DNA of 64,000 nucleotides from Amycolatopsis sp. 2-15 (GTDB lineage: Bacteria > Actinomycetota > Actinomycetes > Mycobacteriales > Pseudonocardiaceae): the NCBI RefSeq assembly GCF_030285625.1, contig NZ_CP127294.1, positions 4,684,501-4,748,500 of the forward strand, written 5' to 3'. Numbering within the stretch: position 1 is the stretch's first letter; each line of letters opens with the position of its first letter. Under the pieces are notes generated by a model that saw only the letters and a list, made by a program, of their open reading frames with translations, ran no database searches and had not been told where the DNA came from. Made by a program: the position numbers and the translations under genes. Positions 42,265 through 52,650 of the stretch are shown here, piece after piece.

Positions 42265-45215
42265 ATGACGACAGTCGACGAGCCGGCCACCGCGGTGCGC
42301 ACGGTGACCACCACGATCGACGGCCACTCCGTGACGGTGCCCGAGGGGACGAGCATCTACAACGCGGCTCAGCAGGCCGGCGTCGACATTCCCGTGCTGT
42401 GCCACAACGAGCGCTACGACCCCGTCGGTGTGTGCCGGATGTGCGTGGTCGACACCGGCGGCCGCGTGTTCGCCGCCGCGTGCGTGCGCCCGTGCGAGGA
42501 CGGCATGGAAGTCAAGACCAGCACGCCCGAGCTGGAACGCAATCGCGCGACCCTCACCGAACTGCTGCTGTCGGACCAGCCGGACCGCGCTGAGGACCCG
42601 AAGCAGACCACGACCGGCGACAATCTGTTGCTGGAGCTGGCCGACCGCTTCGACGTCGCCAAGGAAACCACCGACCTGCCCTGCGGATCCGGACGCGGCA
42701 CGGACCTGTCCAACCCGGTGATCGGCGTCAACCACGACGCCTGCATCCTCTGCGACCGCTGTGTGCGGGCGTGTGACGACATCCAGGGCAACGACGTGAT
42801 CGGCCGCTCCGGCAAGGGCTACTCCACGAAGATCGCATTCGACTTCAACGACCCCATGGGGTCCAGCTCCTGTGTCACCTGCGGCGAGTGCGTGCAGGCC
42901 TGCCCGACGGGCGCGCTGACCAACAAGGCGATCAACCTCATCCCGATCCAGCCTCGCGAGCAGCTCGACGCCGTCGACAGCGTCTGCCCCTACTGCGGGG
43001 TCGGCTGTGCGCTGACCTACTACGTCGACCGCGAGCGCGGCGCGATCTCCTTTGCCGAGGGCCGCGACCAGCCCGGGTCGAAGAGCCGGCTGTGCGTCAA
43101 GGGCCGCTACGGCTGGGACTACGCCGCCTCACCGCAACGGCTCACCACGCCGCTCATCCGCATCGACTCGTCGTACCCGAAGGGCCCGCTGTCCGCGGAC
43201 GTGCGGGGCGACGCCGACAACGACCGTGGGCGGGGCGGAGGCGGCGGCAACCGCAGCGGTGGCGGCCGGAGCCAGAAGCGTGGCCGCGACGGCCGGCGCA
43301 AGCCGGGCGGCCTGGTCGACTACGACGAGGTCATGCCGCACTTCCGTGAGGCCACCTGGGACGAGGCGCTGGACCTCGTCGCGCGGCGGCTCAAGGAGAT
43401 TCACGCGAGCGGCGGGCCGGGCGCGATCGCCGGGTTCGGCTCGGCGAAGTGCTCCAACGAGGAGGCCTACCTCTTCCAGAAGCTGATCCGCGCCGGGTTC
43501 GGGACCAACAACGTCGACCACTGCACGCGGCTGTGTCACGCTTCCTCGGTCGCGGCGCTGTTCGAGGGCGTCGGCTCGGGTGCGGTGTCCACGACTTACA
43601 GCGACGTGGCCAACGCGGACATCGTGATCATCACCGGGTCCAACCCGACGGCGAACCACCCGGTCGCCAGCTCGTTCTTCAAACAGGCCCGCCGGCGCGG
43701 CACCAAGATCGTGTACGTGGACCCGCGCGCCAGCACGGTGGCCGAGCACGCCGACTACTACTGCCAGGTCAAGCCCGGTACCGACGTCGCGTTCTACAAC
43801 TCGATCATGCACGAGGTGATCCGGCTCGGGATGATCGACCGCGAGTTCATCGCCGAGCGCGTGTCCGGCTACGACGAGCTCGCGCGCACCGTCGCCGAGT
43901 ACCCGCCGGAGCGCGCCGCGCAGATCACCGGCGTGGACGCCGACCTGATCCGCGAGGTCGCCCGCGAGTGGGGCGAGGCCGGCGCGGGCGTCATCTACTG
44001 GGGCATGGGCATTTCCCAGCACACCACCGGCACCGACAACGCCCGTTGCCTGATCGCGCTGTGCTCGATCACCGGCAACGTCGGCCGGCCCGGCACCGGA
44101 TTGCACCCGTTGCGCGGCCAGAACAATGTGCAGGGCGCCTCCGATGCGGGTCTGATCCCGATGTTCTACCCGGACTACCAGGGCGTCGACCTCGACGGCA
44201 CCCGGCAACGGTTCGAGCAGGCCTGGGGTACGACGCTGGATCCGAAGCGCGGGCTGACCGTCACCGAGATCATCGGCTCGGTGCTCAAGCCCGGTGGCGT
44301 GCGCGGGATGTACATGCTGGGGGAGAACCCGTTCCTGTCCGACCCGAACATCAACAAGGTCCGCAAAGCCCTGGGAGCGCTGGACTTCCTCGTGGTGCAG
44401 GACATCTTCCTCACCGAGACCGCCGAGTTCGCCGACGTGATCCTGCCCGCGTCGTCCTACCTGGAGAAGGACGGCAGCTACACCAACACCGACCGGCGGG
44501 TGCAGCTGGGCCGCAAGGTCATGGACCCGCCCGGGCAGGCGCGGGTCGACTGGGAGATCGTGCAGGACATCGCGCGGCGGATCGGCCTGGACTGGAACTA
44601 CTCGGCCCCCAGCGAGATCTTCGACGAGATGGTCGCGCTGATGCCCTCGTACAAGAACCTGCGCCACGACAACCTCGGCCTGTCCGGCAAGCTCTACCCC
44701 AACGCCGATCCGGAGCACACGGACGGCACGGTGGTGCTGTTCGACGAGCGCTTCAACACCGACGACGGCCTGGCCCACCTCGTCGCCGCGCAATGGCTGC
44801 CGGCCAAGGAACTCCCCGATGCGGAGTATCCGCTGGTGCTCAACACCGGCCGGCTGCTGGAGCACTGGCACACCGGGTCGATGACCCGGCGCTCGTTCGC
44901 GCTGGACTCGATCTCCCCGATCCCGGAGGTGTACATGCACCCGAAGGACGCCGCCGACCGCGGCCTGGCCCACGGTGAACGGGCGCGCGTGCGGTCGCGG
45001 CGCGGGGTGATCGAGCTGCAGGTGCGGATCTCGCACCGCGAACAGCTCGGCAACTGCTTCATCCCGTTCCACTTCCGGGAAGCGGCGGCGAACCTGCTGA
45101 CCATCGACGAGATCGATCCGTACGGCAAGATCCCGGAGTTCAAGTTCTGCGCGATCCAGGTCGAGGCTCTGGGCGCAGCGCACACGGAGTCCGTCACGGC
45201 GGCAGGAGTCGCGGA

Positions 45216-45219
<4 letters not shown>
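42265..45219 (+). CDS. fdhA: Formate dehydrogenase alpha (catalytic) subunit
   Basis: GGAGG lies 6 bases before ATG 42265 (ATG 42262 also fits). The 984-residue protein has an N-terminal 2Fe-2S domain (C46, C57, C60, C73), a 4Fe-4S stretch (CILCDRCVRACDDIQ; CVTCGECVQACPTGA), a 4Fe-4S with CPYCGVGC, then the molybdopterin oxidoreductase core with Cys424 in H-C-T-R-L-C-H at the metal-ligand position, so Cys not Sec. It oxidises formate to CO2 and passes electrons through the Fe-S chain to FdhB. A Gly/Arg-rich insert occupies about residues 313-348. The stop overlaps the fdhB start (ATGA). Confidence 0.93.
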
Positions 45220-46942
<1,723 letters not shown>

Positions 46943-46946
<4 letters not shown>

Positions 46947-48163
46947 GCGGACGCGAGTTCTTCACCACCCGCACCGTCGCCGAGGCCCTTGCCGGGTTCC
47001 GTCCGGCGCATCGCACCGCGGTCGAGGCGGTCGCGTTGTCCGAGGCACTGCACCGCGTGCCCGCCGAGGACATCCCGTCGCCGCACGCCCTGCCCGGCTT
47101 CGTCAAGTCCACAGTGGACGGGTTCGCGGTCCGGGCGGCGGACACCTACGGCGCCTCCGACGGCCTGCCGTCCTACCTCGACCTGCTCGGCGCGGTACGG
47201 ATGGGCGCCGCGCCCACGGTGTCCGTGCGGCCGGGCGGCTGCGTGGCGATGCCGACCGGCGGTGTGCTGCCCGAAGGGGCCGACGCGGTGGTGATGGTGG
47301 AGTTCACCGCCGAAACCATGCCGGGCACGATCGAGGTCACCCGGCCGGTCGCGCCGGGCGGCGGGCTCGTGCGCGCCGACGACGACGTGGCCACCGGCGC
47401 GCCGCTCGTCCCCGGCGGACGGCCGTTGCGGGCCCCGGACCTGGGCCTGCTGGCCGCTGCGGGCGTGGTGACCGTGTCCGTGCACACGCGGCCGCGGGTC
47501 GTGATCATCTCCACCGGGGACGAGGTCGTCCCGCCCGACACCGCCACGCTGGCGGCGGGCCAGGTGCGGGACGCCACGGCGTCCGCGTTGGCCGGCTTGG
47601 TGCTCGAAGCCGGAGGCGAACCGGTACTCGCCGGCATCGTCTCGGACGAACCCGGGGCGTTGAAGGACAAGCTGACCCAGGTGCTGCCCGGGGCGGACCT
47701 GGTGGTCGTGTCGGCCGGGTCGTCGGTCGGGGCCCGGGACGAGACCGCGGGCGCCGTCGCCGCGGTCGGCGAGGTCTGGTGTCACGGGCTGGCGATCAAG
47801 CCGGGGAAGCCGACGCTGCTGGCCGAGTGCGGCGGGGTCCCAGTGATCGGCCTGCCGGGCAACCCGCTGTCCGCGCTGGTGGTGTTCGGGCAGATCGGGA
47901 TTCCCGTGCTGTGGCGGCTCAGCGGCTGCGAGATCCCGCCCCCGCGGCCTTCGACGCGCGCGCTGCTGTCGCGAGACCTGGCCTCGGCCGCCGGCCGGCT
48001 CGACGTGGTCCAGGTGCGCGTGCGTGACGGTGTCGCCGAGCCGCTGTTCGGGCCGTCGGCGCTGCTGTCGGTGCTCACCCGCGCGGATGGGTACGTGGTC
48101 GTCCCCGAACCGGCCACGGGGCTCGACGGTGGCCACGACGTCGATGTCACGCTGTACGCATGA
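46943..48163 (+). CDS. moeA: Molybdopterin molybdenumtransferase MoeA
   Basis: GTG 46943 overlaps the fdhB stop. The 406-residue protein has the MoeA sequence landmarks: PGFVKSTVDGFAVRAADT, GGCVAMPTGGVLPEGADAVV, VVIISTGDEVVPPDTATLAA, VSAGSSVGARDETAGAV and IGLPGNPLSALVVFG. MoeA inserts molybdate into adenylylated molybdopterin. Being coupled with fdhB and a second MoeA, it likely serves the formate dehydrogenase. SVG-A-R-D replaces the common SVGDYD. Confidence 0.9.
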
Positions 48164-50067
48164 ACAGCCCGTTCATCTCCGATGTCCCCGCCGCCGAGGC
48201 CCACGCGGCCTGGCGGGAAGCGCGGGCGGCCGCCGGATGCCCGGCCCGGGTCGAGGCGGTCCGGGTCCCCGTCGGTGCCGCGGTCGGCCGGGTCACGGCC
48301 GAACCGGTGTGGGCGCGAAGGTCTTCACCGGCGTTCGACTCGTCCGGGATGGACGGCATCGCCGTGCGTGCCGCCGACACAGTGGGGGCCTCGGAGACGG
48401 CGCCGGTGGTGGTGAAGGACTTCGAGGTCGTCGACACCGGCGACCCGCTGCCGCCCGGGTACGACGCGGTGGTCATGCGCGAACACGTCCACCACACGCC
48501 CGAAGGTGCCGAGCTGCACACGGCGGTGCCGCCGTATCAGCACGTGCGCTCGATCGGGGAAGACATCAGCGCCGCGGAGCTGCTGCTGCCCGAAGGACAC
48601 CGCCTGCGCCCGGTCGACGTCGCCGCCAGTGCCGCCGCCGGCGTGACCGAGCTGGCCGTGCGCCGGGCCCCGATCGTCGTGATCATCCCGACCGGCGACG
48701 AGATCCGGCCCGTCGGGACCGAACTGGAGCCGGGCGAGATCGCCGACACCAACTCGGTCATGCTCGCCGCGCAGGCCCGCGAGGTCGGCTGCGACGCCCG
48801 GGTCACCGCCATCGTCGCCGACGACCCGGCCGCCATCACCGCCGCCGTGGGCACGGCGGCGCGCGAAGCCGACTTGGTCCTGCTCATCGCGGGATCCAGC
48901 GCGGGCCGTGACGACTACACCGCCCGCGTCGTCGCCGAGGCCGGAACCGTTGCCGTGCACGGAGTCGCGGTGCGGCCGGGGCATCCGGTGGTGCTCGGGA
49001 CCGTCACCGAGGAACCGGCCACGCCGATCCTCGGTGTGCCCGGCTATCCGGTGTCAGCGGCGTTGACGTTCGACATCTTCGCCGCGCCCCTGCTGGCCGA
49101 GCTCGAAGGCGCCGCGCCCCGCGAACGCCCCTCGACAATGGCCCGGCTCGCCCGGAAACTGCCGTCGGTGGTCGGGATGGACGACTGGGTGCGGGTGCGG
49201 CTGGGCCGCGTGCAGGACCACGTCGTCGCAACGCCGCTCCCGCGCGGCGCCGGTGTGCTCACCTCGCTCGTGCGGGCCGACGGGCTCCTCGTAGTCCCGG
49301 CCGGCGTCGAAGGGCACCACGCCGGCACCGAGGTCCGCGTGGAGCTGCTGCGCGGGCTCGCCGAGATCGACCGGACCATCGTCGCGATCGGTTCGCACGA
49401 CCTCGTGCTCGACCTCGCCGCCTCGGCTCTGCGCGCCGCCGACCCGCTCGTGACGCTGGCTTCCTCCAACGTCGGCTCACTCGGCGGCCTGGTCGCCCTG
49501 CGCGACGGGCTGTGCCACCTCGCCGGCTCACACCTGCTCGACCCGGCCACCGGCGAGTACACCCTGCCGTACGTGCAGCGCTTGCTCGGCGACGACGCCG
49601 CGGTGATCCGGCTCGTGCACCGGGACCAGGGACTCCTTGTCGCACCCGGAAACCCGTTGGGCCTCAAGGACATCGACGACCTCGCCCGGCCCGGCGTGCG
49701 CTACGTCAACCGCCAGCGCGGCGCCGGCACCCGCGCCCTGCTCGACCACGAACTGGGCCGCCGCGGCCTCGACCCCGCCGCCATCCCGGGCTACGCCCGC
49801 GAGGAACACACCCACCTCGCCGTCGCCGCCGCGATCGCGGCCGGCCGCGCCGACACCGGGCTGGGCATCCTCGCCGCGGCCCGCGCCTTCGGCCTCGACT
49901 TCGTGCCTGTCGCACAGGAACCCTACGATCTCGTGTTGCGGGCCGAGGACGTGTCGCACGAACTTCTTGCGCCATTGTGGACACTGCTCGCGGACCCCGG
50001 CTTCCGCGCGCGCGTCGAGGAACTCGGCGGCTACTCCTGCGCCCAGACGGGCGAACGCATCCGTTGA
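48160..50067 (+). CDS. MoeA fused to a periplasmic-binding-protein-like domain
   Basis: The start overlaps the moeA stop (ATGA). Residues 1-400 are a second MoeA (SSPAFDSSGMDGIAVRAADT; VVIIPTGDEIRPVGTELEPG; IAGSSAGRDDYTA; ILGVPGYPVSAALTFDI). Residues 405-635 are a PBP-like ligand-binding domain (IVAIGSHDLVLDLAASAL; TLASSNVGSLGGLVALRDGL; RYVNRQRGAGTRALLDHELG). It is of the kind fused to MoeA in some archaea and bacteria and related to ModE/LysR effector domains. The second domain may hold molybdate or tungstate for insertion. A paired MoeA set may separate Mo from W loading for FDH and AOR (inference). Confidence 0.88.
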   Translation: MNSPFISDVPAAEAHAAWREARAAAGCPARVEAVRVPVGAAVGRVTAEPVWARRSSPAFDSSGMDGIAVRAADTVGASETAPVVVKDFEVVDTGDPLPPGYDAVVMREHVHHTPEGAELHTAVPPYQHVRSIGEDISAAELLLPEGHRLRPVDVAASAAAGVTELAVRRAPIVVIIPTGDEIRPVGTELEPGEIADTNSVMLAAQAREVGCDARVTAIVADDPAAITAAVGTAAREADLVLLIAGSSAGRDDYTARVVAEAGTVAVHGVAVRPGHPVVLGTVTEEPATPILGVPGYPVSAALTFDIFAAPLLAELEGAAPRERPSTMARLARKLPSVVGMDDWVRVRLGRVQDHVVATPLPRGAGVLTSLVRADGLLVVPAGVEGHHAGTEVRVELLRGLAEIDRTIVAIGSHDLVLDLAASALRAADPLVTLASSNVGSLGGLVALRDGLCHLAGSHLLDPATGEYTLPYVQRLLGDDAAVIRLVHRDQGLLVAPGNPLGLKDIDDLARPGVRYVNRQRGAGTRALLDHELGRRGLDPAAIPGYAREEHTHLAVAAAIAAGRADTGLGILAAARAFGLDFVPVAQEPYDLVLRAEDVSHELLAPLWTLLADPGFRARVEELGGYSCAQTGERIR

Positions 50068-50242
50068 GTCGATCTCGACAGAAGTCGATCTGCTGGCGCA
50101 TGGGAATATCCGGCTCTTTCTGACACGATCCGAAACGGTCCATCATGGGGCCGAGCCGCGCCGGGATCCAACTGAGGAGTCATCACGTGCTGATCAGGTT
50201 GCTGTTCGTCGCCGATCGGATCCTCGCGGCGGGACCCTGGCG

Positions 50243-51775
50243 ATGAGCGCGGGTTCCGATTACCTGATCGTCGGCGGTGGGTCAGCCGGTGCCGTGCTCG
50301 CGAACCGGCTGAGCGCGGGTGGGCGCTCGGTGGTCCTCATCGAGGCCGGGCACGCCTTTCCCCCGAACCTCTACCCCGCCGACCTCGCCAACGCCGACAT
50401 CGCGGGCGGGCCCGACGGGCACGACTGGGGGTACACCGCGGACAGCGGCCAGCTGGGCAGGCGCATCCCCGCGATCCGGGGCAAGGCGCTGGGCGGCTCG
50501 TCCGCGGTGAACGCCGCGGTGGCGATCCGCAGCCGTCCGGCCGACTTCGCCAAGTGGACGGCGGCGGGGCTGGAGGGCTGGACGTGGGACGAGGTGCTCC
50601 CGTCGTTCCGGGCGATCGAGAACACCGTCGACGGCAGCGACGAGCTCCGCGGCCACAGCGGTCCCCTTCCGATCCGCACCCGCCGGCCCGAGGAGCTCAC
50701 CCCGTCGCAGCTGGCCTTCATCGACGGCGCGGCCGAACTCGGCTACCACCGGGTGGCGGACTTCAACGGTGCCGCGCCGGAGGGCGTCGGACCGTACCCG
50801 CTGAACGTGATCTCCGGCCGGCGGATCAACACGGGCATCGCGTTCCTCGACGACGGCGTCCGGAGCCGTCCCGGGCTGCGGATCGTCGACAACACCGAGG
50901 TCGACCGGGTGCTCGTGGCAGGCCGGAAGGCCGTGGGCGTTGTCACGGCCGACGGCACGGAGTACCGGGCGGGGACGGTCGTGCTGGCGGCCGGTGCCTA
51001 CGGCAGCCCCGCCATCCTGATGCGATCCGGCATCGGCCCCGCCGGCCACCTCGGCGAGCTCGGCATCGAGGTGCTCGCCGACCTGCCGGTCGGAGACGGC
51101 TTGCAGGAGCACCCCTTCTACTACAACGTCTACGCCCTGAAACCGGATGCCAACTCGATGCATCCCGCGGCGGGCGCGATCCTGTGGACCGCGTCTTCGA
51201 GCGCCCTCCCGGGTGACCTGGACGTGCACGTCTCGGCGACCCACCTGTTCGACCCGGCCGCGAGTCCCACGGGCGGCGCGATGGTCCTGGCCGTGGCGGT
51301 GACCCAGCCAGAGGCCCGGGGCCGGGTCCGCCTCGACCCTCGGAACCCGCAAGGCGCGCCCGTCATCGAGTACAACCTGCTGGCGACGCCGCGCGACAAG
51401 GATCGGATGCTCGAGGCCGTCCGCCTGTCCCGCCGCATCGGCACCACGCCGGCGTTCGCCCGGGTCGTCGACCGCGAACTCACGCCCGGCCCCGACGTCA
51501 CCGACGACCGGCTCGAGCGCACGGTTCTCGAACAGCTGGACGTCTACGCCCACCCCACCTCCACGGTGGCCATGGGCTCCGCGGAAACGGGCGTCGTCGA
51601 CAGCCGCGGCCGCGTGCACGGCATCGACGGGCTCGTCGTCGCCGATGCCTCGATCATGCCGCTCGTCCCCAGTGCTCCCACGAACATCACGACCATCATG
51701 ATCGCGGATCGCGTCGCCGGCTGGTTGCTCACCGACGGCGGCCGCCTCTCCGCCGCGAGCCGCCCGGAGGAATGA
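50243..51775 (+). CDS. GMC-family FAD oxidoreductase (choline dehydrogenase-like)
   Basis: ATG 50243 follows GGGACC. The 510-residue product opens with the FAD dinucleotide motif YLIVGGGSAGAVLANRLS. It continues with IRGKALGGSSAVNAAVAIRS (GMC signature 1), VVLAAGAYGSPAILMRSGIG (signature 2) and the C-terminal active-site region YAHPTSTVAMG ... DASIMPLVPSAPTNITTIMI with the conserved His and Asn. It oxidises an alcohol with FAD; substrate unknown. It stands 175 bases after the Mo block and shows no coupling to it. Confidence 0.88.
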   Translation: MSAGSDYLIVGGGSAGAVLANRLSAGGRSVVLIEAGHAFPPNLYPADLANADIAGGPDGHDWGYTADSGQLGRRIPAIRGKALGGSSAVNAAVAIRSRPADFAKWTAAGLEGWTWDEVLPSFRAIENTVDGSDELRGHSGPLPIRTRRPEELTPSQLAFIDGAAELGYHRVADFNGAAPEGVGPYPLNVISGRRINTGIAFLDDGVRSRPGLRIVDNTEVDRVLVAGRKAVGVVTADGTEYRAGTVVLAAGAYGSPAILMRSGIGPAGHLGELGIEVLADLPVGDGLQEHPFYYNVYALKPDANSMHPAAGAILWTASSSALPGDLDVHVSATHLFDPAASPTGGAMVLAVAVTQPEARGRVRLDPRNPQGAPVIEYNLLATPRDKDRMLEAVRLSRRIGTTPAFARVVDRELTPGPDVTDDRLERTVLEQLDVYAHPTSTVAMGSAETGVVDSRGRVHGIDGLVVADASIMPLVPSAPTNITTIMIADRVAGWLLTDGGRLSAASRPEE

Positions 51776-51841
51776 CCACCTTGACCCACTCGCCGCGGGA
51801 TTGCGGTGGGTGGGTCAGCCAGGTGGCTCTCGTCGGCGGGC

Positions 51842-51997
51842 CTACGCGGCTCCCGGCTCGAAGCACTCGAACAGGTTGCCGTCCCGGTCTTTCAGGTGCA
51901 CCCGGCGGCCGCCGGCGGCTTGCGCGACCGGTGACACGAGCTCGCCGCCGCGGCTGGTGAAGGCGTCGATCGCGGCGTCCAGGTCGAGCGCCCTGAG
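51842..51997 (-). pseudogene. VOC/glyoxalase-domain C-terminal fragment
   Basis: About 50 residues reading LRALDLDAAIDAFTSRGGEL then RRVHLKDRDGNLFECFEPG match the last beta-alpha-beta unit of vicinal-oxygen-chelate proteins, with the metal-ligand Glu in F-E-C-F-E. Upstream the frame runs into sequence antisense to the MFS remnant. Confidence 0.5.
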
Positions 51998-52011
51998 TGT
52001 CGCGTTGCGAC

Positions 52012-52399
52012 GGCGCGCGGCCAGGACTTCTACGCGGTCATCCCGTTCGCGCTGATCGCGATGGCCCTGCGCCAGCGCACACTGCGGCTGCCGGTCAACC
52101 GCCGCCGGGTTCGGGTCGGCCAGTATCCGTGGGTGTCGTGAGAGACCGTCGTCATGCTGGTGGGCGCGATTCTGCTCGCGTTCCTGTCCGTGTTCGTGGA
52201 ATCCAGGGCGAGTGAACCGCTCATTCCCCTTCGGTTGTTCCGCAACCGCACCATCAGCCTCGCGTCGTCGAGTGCCGTTTTTGTCGGCGTTGCGATGTTC
52301 GCGGGCACGATCTTCGTGAGCCAGAATTTCCAGCTTTCCCGCGGACACATGACGGCCGGCGCCGCAGGACTGGATGGCCTCAGTTCCACGCTGCCGTAG
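52012..52399 (+). pseudogene. DHA2-type MFS drug transporter remnant
   Basis: A short piece (FYAVIPFALIAMALRQRTLR, LPVNRRRVRVG) ends at a TGA at 52141. After a gap it is followed by GAILLAFLSVFVESRASEPL, IPLRLFRNRTISLASSSAVF and VGVAMFAGTIFVSQNFQLSR. Both match consecutive middle helices of the EmrB/QacA family, but the helix between them and both ends are lost. Confidence 0.6.
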
Positions 52400-52650
52400 T
52401 GGATCTGTGCTTGTCTAATGGCGGTGTTCGGGGTTGCGTGGGCCGCGACCTGCGGACGTGGAACTATTCTGACAGAAAATGGAACGATCCGGGGTATTCC
52501 TCCACCGTGATCGGAGTGAGGATGACGCGGTGCGAGATCCCCGCGTGGTGATGCAGACCGTCGCGTGGATGCCTGCCGTAAAGCGAAATCGGCCGCCGGC
52601 CCGATCACTGAAGTTTTCTCTCGTATTGGCGTGCTGGGAGAGGGAGTAGC
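52400..52650. other. Intergenic region before the LAL regulator
   Basis: No gene is seen. The region must contain the regulator's promoter; a poorly defined A/T-rich patch (GGAACTATTCTGACAGAAAA) around 52458-52477 is the only likely candidate. Confidence 0.3.

Noticed and set aside
43534..43536. Selenocysteine in formate dehydrogenase
   Set aside because: The codon at the metal-ligand position is TGT (Cys424), so this is a Cys-type enzyme.
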